DNA from: JAICJR01 sp963848495
GTDB taxonomy: Bacteria > Actinomycetota > Thermoleophilia > Solirubrobacterales > Thermoleophilaceae
Direction: 5' to 3'
Assembly: GCA_963848495.1 (NCBI GenBank)
Contig: CAWKDV010000004.1
Span: forward strand, 248,001-312,000
Length of the DNA stretch: 64,000 nucleotides
Of this stretch, positions 1 through 8,756 are shown in pieces. Under the pieces are notes generated by a model, which had not been told where the DNA came from, did no database searches, and saw nothing but the letters and a program-made list of their open reading frames with translations. How positions within the stretch are numbered: the first letter of the stretch is position 1; the number at the start of each line of letters is the position of its first letter. The translations under genes and the position numbers were made by a program.

Positions 1-266
1 GTGCGGCCGTGGTGGCAGCAGGGCTCGAGCGAGACGTAGAGCGTGGCCCCGGCGGGATCCTCGCTGGCGGCGGCCAGCGCCTCGCGTTCGGCGTGCGGCT
101 CGCCGGCGGCGCTGTGGAAGCCCTCGCCGATCACCCGGCCGTCCTTCACGAGCACGGCGCCCACCAGCGGGTTGGGGCTGGTCCGCCCGCGCGCCTGCGC
201 GGCCAGCTCGATGGCGCGCATCAGGTGGAGCTCGTCCTGTCCGGTGGGGGCGGTGGTGTGCGTCAT
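1..266 (-). CDS. ribD: RibD deaminase domain, N-terminal part (cut by window start)
   Basis: N-terminal 88 residues of the riboflavin biosynthesis deaminase that converts diaminohydroxyphosphoribosylaminopyrimidine, the second step after GTP cyclohydrolase II. The translation reads MTHTTAPTGQDELHLMRAI and contains the zinc-binding HAE in GEPHAEREAL and the start of the PCxxxxxxxxC motif in LEPCCHHGRT, which define the cytidine-deaminase-like fold. TSPNPLVGAV is the usual RibD substrate-pocket segment. The start is the ATG whose complement ends at 266. The reductase half lies outside the window. The gene is divergent from the glycosyltransferase at 326, and the 59 bases between are too short for an FMN riboswitch. 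Confidence 0.93.
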   Translation of the reverse strand, partial: MTHTTAPTGQDELHLMRAIELAAQARGRTSPNPLVGAVLVKDGRVIGEGFHSAAGEPHAEREALAAASEDPAGATLYVSLEPCCHHGR

Positions 267-325
267 TGACTCGTGAATCAATGGTACGCCAGCACTTCCA
301 TTGCCGTTAACCCCGTCGAGGTAGG

Positions 326-2056
326 GTGGCCCGTCTCATGCGCCGGCTCCGCGGGCTACTGACCCCTGCCCACCTCGCGCTCGCCGCCATCCTGCTGGCC
401 GGGCTGTTCGTGCGGGTGCTGCACAACACCTACGGGCTGCCCTACGTCTACAACATCGACGAGGGCTCTCACTTCACCAACCGGGCAGTGGGAATGTTCG
501 GCGGCAGCCCCGACCCGGGCTACTTCCAGAACCCCTCCGCGTTCACCTACCTCGAGCACCTGGCGCTGCGCTTCCAGTACGGCCCGGCGCACCTGATCCC
601 GTTCGCCAACTACGACCGCGTGATCCGGCAGTTCGCCCACGACCCGACGGCGATCTACCGCACGGGCCGGGCACTCGCCGCCGTGCTCTGCATGCTGGGC
701 GTGGTGGCCGTGTACTGGGTCGGGCGGCGGCTGTGGGGGACGTTCGAGGGCCTGGCGGCGGCGGGCGTGCTCTCGTTCGCGTTCTTGCCGGTGGCCTACT
801 CGCGCATCGCGGTGACCGACGTGGGCACGCTCTTGCCGGTGTCGTTCGCCCTCTATGCGGCGATCCGCGTGTACGAGGGGGCGGGCCGCAGGATGTGGCT
901 GCTCGGCGGCGCGATGGCGGGGTTTGCGATCGGCTTCAAGTACACGGCCGGGCTTGTGCTGCTGCCGCTTGCGATCGCCACGATCGCGCGCATGCGGCGC
1001 GAGCCGCGGCTGATGAAGGAGGGGCTGCTCGCGCTGGTCGCGGCGCTCGGCGTCTTCTTCGTCACGAACCCGTACGTGTTCATCGACCTCTCGAGCGCCT
1101 GGCACCAGCTCCACGGCGAGGCGGAGCTCGCCGGCAAGTTCAAGAAGCTCGGCCAGGAGCAGTACACGGGGCCCGGCTACTACTTCCGGAGCCTCACCTG
1201 GGGCTTCGGCTGGCTGCCGCTCGTCGCGCTGCTCGGCGGCCTGGCGGTGGAGGCGCGGCGCGCCTGGTTCCGGGCCCTGCTGCTGGTGGTCTTCCCCATC
1301 GCGCTGTTCATCTACCTGAGCCTCCAGGTGCGCTGGTTCGGGCGCTGGCTGCTGCCGGCCTACCCGGCGCTGGCGCTGCTTGCGGGAGTGGGCATCGCCT
1401 GGGTGGCGCGGCGGGTGCCCTGGGGCCGCGCGGCGCAGGCGGCGGCCCTCGCTGGCGCCGGCGTGCTCGTGCTCGCGCTGCCGCTCTACGCCGACGCGCG
1501 CACCGCGCGGCTGCTCGGCCGCACCGACACGCGGCAGCTCGCGCGCAACTGGCTCGTGGCCCACTACCCGGCGCGCCTGCGGATCGTGATCGAGCCCGCG
1601 GTGCCGCCGCGCTACTACCGCGTGGCCGACGCGCCGGGCCGCAAGCAGTTCGTCCGCGGCTTCATCCGCGACATCACCGACACGCACGAGGACTACGGCT
1701 CGACGCTCAACCCGCAGACGATCGACCGCTACCGTCAGGCGGGCTTCTGCCTCGTGATGTCGATGAGCCTCATCCGAGGCAGGTCCCAAAATGCTCACTA
1801 CGAGCCGGCGCTGGCTTACTACCGCCGGCTCGAGCGCGAGTCGAAGCTGGTCTACCACGGCAGCCCCTACAAGCGAGGGGCGAAGCCGGTGAAGTTCAAC
1901 TTCGACCTGTCCTACAACTACTACCCCAGCGCCTTCATCAGGCCGGGACCCGAGATTTGGATCTATCGACTGAGCAACTGCAAGCAGGGCTTCGGCCCGG
2001 TGCCGCGCGGGACGGGCACGCCGACGACGGGGAACGCGCCCGGCGTGCGGCGGTGA
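326..2056 (+). CDS. GT-C family membrane glycosyltransferase (ArnT/PMT-like), copy 1
   Basis: A 576-residue integral membrane protein of the GT-C (GT39/GT83, PMT_2-like) type, which uses lipid-phosphate sugars on the outer face of the membrane. Visible are an N-terminal membrane segment, the acidic motif YNIDEGSHF shortly after it (catalytic Asp-Glu of the first external loop), and about ten further hydrophobic segments to residue 390. A soluble C-terminal part ends in KPVKFNFDLSYNYYPSAF. The GTG start at 326 gives MARLMRRLRG; an ATG lies four codons on. The next gene is a paralogue that shares both the YNxDE block and the C-terminal KFNFDLS block, so the pair arose by tandem duplication. The acceptor and sugar are unknown. 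Confidence 0.8.
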   Translation: MARLMRRLRGLLTPAHLALAAILLAGLFVRVLHNTYGLPYVYNIDEGSHFTNRAVGMFGGSPDPGYFQNPSAFTYLEHLALRFQYGPAHLIPFANYDRVIRQFAHDPTAIYRTGRALAAVLCMLGVVAVYWVGRRLWGTFEGLAAAGVLSFAFLPVAYSRIAVTDVGTLLPVSFALYAAIRVYEGAGRRMWLLGGAMAGFAIGFKYTAGLVLLPLAIATIARMRREPRLMKEGLLALVAALGVFFVTNPYVFIDLSSAWHQLHGEAELAGKFKKLGQEQYTGPGYYFRSLTWGFGWLPLVALLGGLAVEARRAWFRALLLVVFPIALFIYLSLQVRWFGRWLLPAYPALALLAGVGIAWVARRVPWGRAAQAAALAGAGVLVLALPLYADARTARLLGRTDTRQLARNWLVAHYPARLRIVIEPAVPPRYYRVADAPGRKQFVRGFIRDITDTHEDYGSTLNPQTIDRYRQAGFCLVMSMSLIRGRSQNAHYEPALAYYRRLERESKLVYHGSPYKRGAKPVKFNFDLSYNYYPSAFIRPGPEIWIYRLSNCKQGFGPVPRGTGTPTTGNAPGVRR

Positions 2057-3693
2057 GGCGCCGGCCGCGCTGGCTGCGGTTCCCGGGCGGGCCGGCGCTG
2101 TTCTGGATCCTGCTGGGCGCGCTCGTGCTGCGCGTCTGGTCGCTGAAGCACGGGCTGCCGTACGTCTACAACACCGACGAGGAGCAGCACTTCGTGCCGC
2201 GCGCGGTGGCGATGATCGGCGGCTCGCTCGACCCGAAGTACTTCGAGAACCCGCCGCTTCTCACCTACATGTTCTGGGGCGTCTTCAAGCTGCGCTTCCA
2301 CGCCGGGTTCCCGTTCGGCTCGAGCGGCTTCGGGCACGCGTTCCGCACCGATCCCACCGCCGTGTTCACCACCGCTCGGGCCACCGTCGCGCTGCTGGGC
2401 ACGCTCAGCGTGGGCCTCGTCTACTGGGCGGGGGCGCGCTTCTACGAGCGCCGCGTCGGCCTGGTGGCGGCGGCGCTGATGGCCTGCGCCTTCCTGCCCG
2501 TCTTCTATTCGAAGCAGGCGCTGAACGACGCGGTGACGCTCGTGCCATTGACGGTCGCGCTCGTCGCCTCCCTGTTCATCTACCAGAGCGGGCGCCTCTG
2601 GCACTGGGCGCTGGCGGGCGGCGCCGTGGCCGTGGCCGTGGACGTGAAGTACACGGCCGGGGCGATGGCGGCCGTGGTGGGGATCGCGGGCCTCCTGCGG
2701 CTCATCGAGCGCCGCGACGACCTGCGCGCCTTCCTGCGGGGCGCGGTGCTCTCGGCGGTCGTCTTCGGCGTGGTGGTCATCGTGCTCGACCCCTACGCGC
2801 TCGTCCACTTCTCGCTCTTCAAGCACCAGGTGGCAGGCGAGGCGGGCACGGCCGGCGGCTCCGCCAAGCTCGGCCAGTCGAGCCAGCCGGGCTGGATCTA
2901 CTACCTCTGGACGCTCACCTGGGGCTTCGGCTGGCTGCCCACGATCGCGGCGGCGGCCGGCGCGGTGCTGGCCTTCCGCTCAGACCGGGCGAAGGCGATC
3001 CTGCTGGCGTCGTTCCCGATCCTGCTCTGGTTCTTCCTCGGCGGCCAGGCGCGCCACTTCGGCCGCTGGTTCCTGCCGGCCTACCCGGCGCTGGCGGTGC
3101 TCGCCGCCTACGCCGCGGTGCGGGCGGTGGACGCGCTGCCGGCGGTCTGGCAGCGGCGGCGCTCGCTGCTCTTGGCCGTGGCCGCGGGCCTGCTCCTGAT
3201 CCAGGGGCTGTGGTCGAGCGTGCGCGTCAACTCCGTCTACGCGAAGACCGACACGCGCACGCTCGCCCGGCAGTGGATCGAGCGCTCGGTGCCCGCGGGC
3301 TCTGGCCTGGTGGTCGAGCCGGCGGTGTTCCCCCGCGACTTCCTGACCGTCGGCAAGCCGAAGAACACCTACCGGCTGTTCCCGATCAAGCCGCCCTTCC
3401 AGGGCTACGAGAAGAAGCTCACGCCGGCGCTGATCGACAGCTACCGGGCCGGGCACTACTGCTCGGTCCTGGTGGCGAGCTACCAGCACGACCGGGGAGC
3501 CGACGTCCCGGCTTCGCGCGCCTACTACCGGGCGCTCGCGGCTCAGTCCGCCCCGCCGGTCGTCTTCTCCCCCTACCGCTTCGGGGCGGGGCCGGTGAAG
3601 TTCAACTTCGACCTGTCGTTCGACTTCCTGCCGCGCGCCTACGCGCGTCCCGGCCCGCTGCTCCAGCTCTACCGGCTGAACGCCTGCTCGTGA
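2053..3693 (+). CDS. GT-C family membrane glycosyltransferase (ArnT/PMT-like), copy 2
   Basis: A 546-residue paralogue of the preceding gene. It starts at a GTG that overlaps the upstream TGA by four bases (GTGA), so the two are probably translationally coupled. The N-terminus has one membrane segment followed by HGLPYVYNTDEEQHF, the external acidic GT-C motif. The many hydrophobic helices and the C-terminal PVKFNFDLSFDFLPRAY mirror copy 1. A longer open frame begins at 733, but its first 440 residues are antisense-like Arg/Ala/Pro-rich translation of copy 1 and are not real. It likely acts with copy 1 on a surface glycan or glycoprotein, perhaps adding successive sugars. Confidence 0.8.
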   Translation: MRRRPRWLRFPGGPALFWILLGALVLRVWSLKHGLPYVYNTDEEQHFVPRAVAMIGGSLDPKYFENPPLLTYMFWGVFKLRFHAGFPFGSSGFGHAFRTDPTAVFTTARATVALLGTLSVGLVYWAGARFYERRVGLVAAALMACAFLPVFYSKQALNDAVTLVPLTVALVASLFIYQSGRLWHWALAGGAVAVAVDVKYTAGAMAAVVGIAGLLRLIERRDDLRAFLRGAVLSAVVFGVVVIVLDPYALVHFSLFKHQVAGEAGTAGGSAKLGQSSQPGWIYYLWTLTWGFGWLPTIAAAAGAVLAFRSDRAKAILLASFPILLWFFLGGQARHFGRWFLPAYPALAVLAAYAAVRAVDALPAVWQRRRSLLLAVAAGLLLIQGLWSSVRVNSVYAKTDTRTLARQWIERSVPAGSGLVVEPAVFPRDFLTVGKPKNTYRLFPIKPPFQGYEKKLTPALIDSYRAGHYCSVLVASYQHDRGADVPASRAYYRALAAQSAPPVVFSPYRFGAGPVKFNFDLSFDFLPRAYARPGPLLQLYRLNACS

Positions 3694-3947
3694 GCCCGGG
3701 CAGGCGCACGGTCCGCCGCATGCTGCTCGCGCCGGCGTTCGTCAGCCGGGCGGCGGCGCGCGCCGCGGGGGCCCGCGAGGAGGCGTGGATGCTGCGCCAG
3801 CCGAGGCGGGTGCGGGAGAGCTACGTGCGCGAGGTCGTGGACCGCGGCGAGGACCCGCTCCACGCCGAGATCTGGATGCTGCGCCAGCCCGACGACGTGC
3901 GGCTCAGCTACGTGCGCGACGTGCTGGAACCGGCGCTGCGAGAGTAG
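3690..3947 (+). CDS. Small protein built from a repeated WMLRQP motif
   Basis: An 85-residue protein of unrecognised family. The GTG at 3690 overlaps the previous stop (GTGA), placing it in the glycosyltransferase operon. After a basic N-terminus (MSPGRRTVRRMLLAPAF) it carries two copies of one unit, EAWMLRQPRRVRESYVREVV and EIWMLRQPDDVRLSYVRDVL, about 29 residues apart. Each reads W-M-L-R-Q-P-x-x-V-R-x-S-Y-V-R-x-V. No signal peptide or membrane segment is evident, so it is probably cytoplasmic. The repeat could be a protein- or membrane-surface-binding helix. Coding status rests on start-stop coupling and the protein-level repeat; the function is unknown. Confidence 0.7.
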   Translation: MSPGRRTVRRMLLAPAFVSRAAARAAGAREEAWMLRQPRRVRESYVREVVDRGEDPLHAEIWMLRQPDDVRLSYVRDVLEPALRE

Positions 3948-3963
3948 TGCTAGAACGCTCCGG

Positions 3964-4299
3964 ATGAGGCTCGCGGCGAGAGCCGGAATCGCCCTGGTCG
4001 TCGCGGCCGTGCTGCTCGGCCTCTACAACGACTTCACCATCAGGCACCGCGTGAACCACTCGTTCGCGCGGGCGCTGCCGGCGCAGAGCGGGTTGCACGT
4101 CCTGGGCTGCCGGCGCTTCACGGACCTTCTCCTGGAGGGGAAGAACTTCTTCTACTGCCGAGTGGGACACGGCGGCCGCACGCAGGCGCACTACTTCGTC
4201 GAGATCCACGGCCGCTGCTGGAAGGCCTGGCCGGAGAGCTCGACGCTCAGCAGCCCGCCGAAGCGCCTGAACGGCTGCCTGCCGGTGGTGCCGACGTGA
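3964..4299 (+). CDS. Membrane-anchored small protein with Cys-containing external domain
   Basis: A 111-residue protein. Residues 5-22 form a hydrophobic anchor or signal segment (RAGIALVVAAVLLGLYNDF) without a clear AxA cleavage site. It is followed by about 85 polar residues with four or five Cys (for example VLGCRRF, FFYCRVG, GRCWKAW, NGCLPVV), consistent with disulfides outside the membrane. It sits between the WMLRQP protein and the PIG-V-like transferase and ends in a four-base overlap with the latter, so it belongs to the glycan operon. I do not recognise the family. It could be an accessory or chaperone of the transferases. Confidence 0.65.
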   Translation: MRLAARAGIALVVAAVLLGLYNDFTIRHRVNHSFARALPAQSGLHVLGCRRFTDLLLEGKNFFYCRVGHGGRTQAHYFVEIHGRCWKAWPESSTLSSPPKRLNGCLPVVPT

Positions 4300-5459
4300 G
4301 CTCGGCGGTCGCCACCGCCCCGCTCGAGCGCCCGGCCGCGCTGGCGCGGGCGCCCCTGCGCCTGCTCGGGCCGCCGCTGCTGGCATTCCTGGCGGCCCAG
4401 GGAACGCTGTGGGTCGCTGCCCGCGCGGCCGGCTACGCGTTCTTCAAGGTCGTCACGTGGAGCCGCTTCGACTCCGGCTACTACATCAGCATCGCGCAGG
4501 CCGGCTACAGCGTCGGGCCCTGCGGCCCCGCCCGCCCGCCCGGCACCTGGTGCGGCAACTCGGGCTGGTTCCCGGGCTATCCGCTGCTCACGTCGTTCTT
4601 CGTGCAGGTGGGCGCCTCCGCCCGCCCGGCCGCGCTGTTCGTCTCGCTCGGCTGCTGCCTCGCAATGCTCACGCTGCTCTGGGTCGGCTTCCTCGGCGCC
4701 GAGGGGTCGCTGCGCAACTGGCTCGCCCTCGGCCTCGCGGCGTTCGCCCCGGGCCAGGTCTACTACCACTCGATCTTCCCGCTGGCGCTCGCCGGGCTGT
4801 CGCTGATGGCGGCGATCTTCTTCCTCTCGCGGGAGCGGTGGCTGGCGGCCGGGGGCGCCGGCGCGGTGCTCGCCGCGAGCTATCCGAGCGGCTCGCTCTT
4901 AGCCCCCGTCATGGCCGTGTGGCTGCTGTTCAGGCGGGACGGCTCGTCGCTTGGCACGCGCGTCTGGCGGATCGTGCAGACGAGCGGCGTGGCCGGGCTC
5001 GGCGCGGTGTTCGTGCTCGTCATCCAGCGCGTGCAGACGACCTACTGGGATGCCTTCTTCAAGGTGCACGCCCACTACGACAACCACTTCCACGACCCGT
5101 TCCCGAAGCTCGTGAGCCTGCTGACGCCCCTCTTCCACGAGGCGCCCACCGTCCACAACATCCCGCGCTACGAGGCGCTGTTCGCGGCCGTGCTCGTGCT
5201 CACTCTCTGCGGCGTCGTGGTCGCCCGCCGCAAGACCGCGGAGCCGCTCGACTGGCTGCTCGTGCTCACGCTGCTGGCCTTCTGGATCGTCCCCCTGTCG
5301 ATCTCGCACATGGACCTCTACCGCAGCGACGCGCTGCTGATCCCGGCGGCGCTGCTGGTGCGCCGGGCGCCGATAGCCATCGGCATCGTCGCGGTGGCTT
5401 GCGGCGCGGTGCTGGCGGTGCCGATGGGGGAAGCGTTCTTGGTGCGGGTGCTTGGTTGA
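4296..5459 (+). CDS. PIG-V-like mannosyltransferase family membrane protein
   Basis: A 387-residue multi-pass protein resembling the bacterial branch of the PIG-V/GPI mannosyltransferase 2 family (GT-C fold). After the first membrane helix it has the family signature pattern: an acidic RFDSGYYISIAQAGY, then GNSGWFPGYPLLTSFF, corresponding to the W-D-x-x-W-Y...IA..GY...F-x-P-x-Y-P blocks. The GTG start overlaps the preceding TGA by four bases. About nine more hydrophobic segments follow. Such enzymes use polyprenyl-phosphate sugars made by GT2 enzymes like the one at 7102. The last codons (VRVLG) run into a 7-bp repeat array that separates it from the convergent gene. Confidence 0.72.
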   Translation: MSSAVATAPLERPAALARAPLRLLGPPLLAFLAAQGTLWVAARAAGYAFFKVVTWSRFDSGYYISIAQAGYSVGPCGPARPPGTWCGNSGWFPGYPLLTSFFVQVGASARPAALFVSLGCCLAMLTLLWVGFLGAEGSLRNWLALGLAAFAPGQVYYHSIFPLALAGLSLMAAIFFLSRERWLAAGGAGAVLAASYPSGSLLAPVMAVWLLFRRDGSSLGTRVWRIVQTSGVAGLGAVFVLVIQRVQTTYWDAFFKVHAHYDNHFHDPFPKLVSLLTPLFHEAPTVHNIPRYEALFAAVLVLTLCGVVVARRKTAEPLDWLLVLTLLAFWIVPLSISHMDLYRSDALLIPAALLVRRAPIAIGIVAVACGAVLAVPMGEAFLVRVLG

Positions 5460-5460
5460 T

Positions 5461-5509
5461 GGTGCTTGGTGCTTGGAGTCCACGCACTAAGAACCAAGCA
5501 CTAAGCACC
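5461..5509. repeat. Heptamer repeat hairpin between convergent genes
   Basis: Left arm GGTGCTTGGTGCTTGG (5461-5476) and right arm CCAAGCACTAAGCACC (5494-5509) form a 16-bp inverted repeat with one G-T type mismatch around a 17-base loop. Each arm is two copies of a 7-bp unit (GGTGCTT). The stop codon of the minus-strand gene (complement of CTA, 5501-5503) lies inside the right arm. Position between two converging genes suggests a bidirectional terminator, but there is no T-run. Confidence 0.7.
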
Positions 5510-7036
5510 GCAGTTCGCGTACACGCGCCAGAACGGATTGTTGGCCACGTATTTGAACGTGCTGAGCGGGTAGTTCGACCACCACTTCTGCGCGGACGCC
5601 GCGCTCGTGGCTGTGACCGAGCGGGCCGCCGCCGGCTCGAAGTTGAAGGTGATGTCGATGAACAGTAGGCCGCGGCTCGGCGGGCGCGCCTGGGCGATCG
5701 TGGCCTGCAGGGCGTGCTTGGAGAGGCCGGTCTCGTACTCGATCACGGGGATCGCCGAGTGCGTGGGGACGGTGATCGGGCGGCAGCTCTGGAGCAGCGG
5801 CGCGACGCTCGGGTCCTCGAGGATCGCCTTGAGGTCGCGGTGCTGGCTCTTCACGAACAGCGTCTGGCCGTGCAGCTTGCGGAAGTCGTTGACCCACGCG
5901 GGCGTGCGCCACGCCACGAGCAGGAACGTGACCACGGCTAGGCCGATCGCCGCGATGCGCACGCGCGGCTCCTTCACGAGCGTCCAGCCGAACAGCGCCA
6001 CCGCCACGCCGATGTTGAACAGGATCGACGGCACGACCACGTAGCGGGGGATCACCGACAGCCCCGCCGCGGCGATCACCACGAAGGTGCCGATGCCGAT
6101 GCCCATCAGAGCGGCGGGCAGCGCGGCGCGCTTGCGCAGGATGTAGAGCGCGAGCAGGCAGCCGAGGCCGCCCGCCACGTCGTTGACGATCTTCTCGTTC
6201 GCCCCGATGTAGCTCGGGATCAGCCCGATCGCCGACGGCACGCTGCGGTTGCGCCCGAACTGGCCCGCGACGGTGCGCGTGGACGTGAGCGAGTGGAGCG
6301 GATGGCCGGTGATGATCCAGTCGGAGATCACCCACAGGAGCGGTGCGATCGCGGCTACCGCCGCGTACTTGACGAACTCGCGGCGGCTGAGCGTGGGCCA
6401 CAGCCAGAGCACGTAGACGCCGGAGAAGACCCACGCCTCGGGGCGCAGGAGGCCGGCCAGACCGAGCAGCGCGAGCACGGGCAGGCCGCGCCGCGGCCGC
6501 TGCAGCTCGAGCAGCGCCGCCGAGAAGATCAGCAGCAGGAACGGCACGTCCACCACCGCGCGCATCGCGTAGAACTCGAGGTCGGTCCGCGTGAGCAGGA
6601 AGACGACCGCCGCCGCCGCGATCAGCGTGCCGAGCAGCAGCTGCGTGATGCGGAAGACCACCGCCACGAGGCCGAGGAAGCAGGCGATCGTGGTGAGCAC
6701 GAAGAGGCGGTCGGCAGCGCCGCCGAACAACGACAGGAAGGCGCCGTAGAGCTCTCCCAGCGGGTGCGGCGTGGGCGTGCGCAGGACGTTGTAGTCGGGC
6801 AGGTGACCGGAGGCGAGCGCCTTGCCCCAGACGAGGTCGTAGTAGCTGTCGTAGTTGGGGAAGGTCGGCCGGATCAGGAAGACCGCCAGGCCGAAGAGAC
6901 CCAGCGCGACGAGCGCCCGCACGGCGTTCTGGCGGGTGGCGAGCGCCTCCACGCGCGCGCTCAGGCGCGAGCCCGGCGACGGCCTGCGCGGGTCGACCGC
7001 GGGCGCACCGGGCATGACGGGCTCGGTCACGGACAC
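5501..7036 (-). CDS. Multi-pass membrane protein, GT-C-like glycosyltransferase
   Basis: A 511-residue protein. The cytoplasmic N-terminus of about 40 residues is followed by a first helix and then FPNYDSYYDLVWGKALASG, in the position of the acidic external motif of GT-C enzymes (here D-S-Y-Y-D). About ten hydrophobic helices follow and a soluble C-terminal domain from about residue 400 (for example PITVPTHSAIPVIEYETG). That architecture resembles PMT-type and mycobacterial arabinofuranosyl-type transferases, though no specific family is certain. It is divergent from the GT2 gene at 7102, sharing a 65-base intergenic region, and convergent with the PIG-V-like gene. Its stop codon lies in a repeat arm. 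Confidence 0.68.
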   Translation of the reverse strand: MSVTEPVMPGAPAVDPRRPSPGSRLSARVEALATRQNAVRALVALGLFGLAVFLIRPTFPNYDSYYDLVWGKALASGHLPDYNVLRTPTPHPLGELYGAFLSLFGGAADRLFVLTTIACFLGLVAVVFRITQLLLGTLIAAAAVVFLLTRTDLEFYAMRAVVDVPFLLLIFSAALLELQRPRRGLPVLALLGLAGLLRPEAWVFSGVYVLWLWPTLSRREFVKYAAVAAIAPLLWVISDWIITGHPLHSLTSTRTVAGQFGRNRSVPSAIGLIPSYIGANEKIVNDVAGGLGCLLALYILRKRAALPAALMGIGIGTFVVIAAAGLSVIPRYVVVPSILFNIGVAVALFGWTLVKEPRVRIAAIGLAVVTFLLVAWRTPAWVNDFRKLHGQTLFVKSQHRDLKAILEDPSVAPLLQSCRPITVPTHSAIPVIEYETGLSKHALQATIAQARPPSRGLLFIDITFNFEPAAARSVTATSAASAQKWWSNYPLSTFKYVANNPFWRVYANCGA

Positions 7037-7101
7037 GGCGGCAAAAGCTAGTAGCTCGCCCCGACCGCCTGGCCAGACGCTAGCCTGATGACCTTCTCGC
7101 G

Positions 7102-8139
7102 ATGAAGCTGATCATCCAGATTCCCTGCTGGGACGAGCAGGACCAGCTGCCCGGGACTCTCGCCGAACTGCCGCGCGAGGTGCCGGGCATCGACACGGTC
7201 GAGTGGCTCGTGATCGACGACGGCTCCACCGACCGTACGGTGGACGTCGCGCGCGCGAACGGCGTCGACCACATCGTCCGGCTCACCAACAACAAGGGCC
7301 TCGCCGCAGCCTTCCAGGCGGGGCTCGACGCCGCCCTGAAGCTCGGCGCGGACATCGTGGTGAACACCGACGCGGACAACCAGTACAACGCCGCCGACAT
7401 CCCCAAGCTGATCCAGCCGATCCTCGCGGGCGAGGCTGACATGGTGGTCGGGGCGCGGCCCATCGACGAGATCGAGCACTTCTCGCCGATCAAGAAGCGC
7501 CTCCAGCGGCTCGGCAGCGCCGTCGTGCGGCGCGCCTCCGAGACGGGCATCGCCGACACCACCTCCGGCTTCCGCGCCTACAACCGCGAGGCCGCGCTCC
7601 AGGTGCAGGTGGTCTCCAAGTTCACCTACACGCTCGAGTCGATCATCCAGGCCGGGAAGATGACCGTGGCGATCGACCACGTCCCGATCCGGACCAACCC
7701 GAAGACGCGCGAGTCGCGCCTGTTCCCGTCGAGCTGGGCGTACGTGCGGCGCAACACGGTGTCGATCTTCCGCGTCTACGCGCTCTACGAGCCGCTGAGG
7801 GTGTTCATGAGCGCGGCGATCGTCGTGTTCCTCGGCGCCGTGATCATCTGGGCGCGCTTCCTGATCGACTACGCCGTGCACGGCCACTCGGGCCACGTGC
7901 AGTCGCTGATCCTTGGCGCGGTGCTGTTCATCGCGGCGATCCAGCTCGCGGCGCTCGGCGTGGTGGGCGACATCCTCGCCGGCAGCCGGGTGCTCAACCA
8001 GCGCATCCTCGAACGGGTCCGGCGCATCGAGCTGCAGCTCGGCATCGAGCCGTCCCACTACGAGCCCGGCGCCCCCCGGCGCGGGAAGCGCGCGGCCGAG
8101 GAAGAGCCCAGCGAGGAGCGCGAGGCGGTGCAGCTGTGA
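7102..8139 (+). CDS. GT2 glycosyltransferase, polyprenyl-phosphate sugar synthase type
   Basis: A 345-residue family 2 glycosyltransferase. The GT-A fold is visible as IQIPCWDEQDQLPGTL at the N-terminus, VIDDGSTDRT (nucleotide-binding Asp), and VVNTDADNQYNAADI (DxD metal motif), then GARPIDEI. After about residue 230 come two membrane helices (VFMSAAIVVFLGAVIIWARF and a second near 275), as in DPM1/GtrB-type enzymes that load a sugar onto a polyprenyl phosphate on the cytoplasmic face. The charged tail (RRGKRAAEEEPSEERE) is unusual. It likely makes the lipid-linked donor for the GT-C proteins in this locus. It overlaps the methyltransferase by four bases. Confidence 0.85.
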   Translation: MKLIIQIPCWDEQDQLPGTLAELPREVPGIDTVEWLVIDDGSTDRTVDVARANGVDHIVRLTNNKGLAAAFQAGLDAALKLGADIVVNTDADNQYNAADIPKLIQPILAGEADMVVGARPIDEIEHFSPIKKRLQRLGSAVVRRASETGIADTTSGFRAYNREAALQVQVVSKFTYTLESIIQAGKMTVAIDHVPIRTNPKTRESRLFPSSWAYVRRNTVSIFRVYALYEPLRVFMSAAIVVFLGAVIIWARFLIDYAVHGHSGHVQSLILGAVLFIAAIQLAALGVVGDILAGSRVLNQRILERVRRIELQLGIEPSHYEPGAPRRGKRAAEEEPSEEREAVQL

Positions 8140-8756
8140 CGCAGACACCCACCGAGGCCGTCCCCACCGGCAACACCTTCGACAAGTACGGCTCCACCAA
8201 CCCGGTGGTCAGGCGCCTGATGGGCGGCTTCCACTCCAGGCTCGACGAGCTGTGGGAGAAGGCGGCGCCCGAGTCGGTGCTCGACGTGGGCTGCGGCGAG
8301 GGCGTGCTCACGTACGAGTGGGCCGAGCGGCTCGGCGACCGGCGCATCGTCGGCATCGACCTCGACGACGCGAAGCTCCGTGCCGAGTGGGAGAAGCGCC
8401 GGCGGCCCAACCTCGAGTACCGCGCCGAGGAGGCCACCTCGCTCTCCTTCGCCGACGACGAGTTCGACCTGGCCACCGCGATCGAGGTGCTCGAGCACGT
8501 GCCGGATCCCGACGCGACGCTCGCCGAGATGGCGCGCGTGGCGCGGCGCCACCTGCTCGTGTCGGTGCCGCGCGAGCCGCTCTGGCGGATGCTCAACATG
8601 GCTCGCGGCGCCTACTGGAAGTCGCTCGGGAACACACCCGGCCACGTGAACCACTGGTCGCGGGTGGGGTTCGTCTCGCTGCTCACGCGCCACGGCACGG
8701 TGGAGGAGATCCGCTCGCCGTTCCCGTGGACGATGCTGCTTGTCCGCGTCTCGTAG
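8136..8756 (+). CDS. SAM-dependent class I methyltransferase
   Basis: A 206-residue protein of the Methyltransf_11 type. Motif I reads VLDVGCGEGVLTYEWAERLG and motif II is IVGIDLDDAKL. The motif IV region FDLATAIEVLEHVPDPDATL carries the typical EVLEHV signature. It starts with a GTG overlapping the stop of the GT2 gene. Its position between a lipid-sugar synthase and a flippase suggests methylation of a sugar or polyprenyl intermediate of the same glycan, but the substrate cannot be read from sequence. Confidence 0.82.
   Translation: MTQTPTEAVPTGNTFDKYGSTNPVVRRLMGGFHSRLDELWEKAAPESVLDVGCGEGVLTYEWAERLGDRRIVGIDLDDAKLRAEWEKRRRPNLEYRAEEATSLSFADDEFDLATAIEVLEHVPDPDATLAEMARVARRHLLVSVPREPLWRMLNMARGAYWKSLGNTPGHVNHWSRVGFVSLLTRHGTVEEIRSPFPWTMLLVRVS

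Noticed and set aside
267..325. FMN riboswitch before ribD
   Set aside because: Only 59 bases separate ribD from the divergent gene, far shorter than the RFN element, and none of its conserved pieces were seen.
356..1858. 500-codon minus-strand frame opposite the first GT-C gene
   Set aside because: Composition (Glu/Arg/His/Gln/Pro-rich without hydrophobic pattern) is typical of antisense translation in high-GC DNA, and the sense strand encodes a clear membrane enzyme.
733..2052. Long open frame leading into the second GT-C gene (986 codons in total)
   Set aside because: The first 440 codons are Arg/Ala/Gly/Pro-rich out-of-frame translation of the first GT-C gene. The true start is the GTG at 2053.
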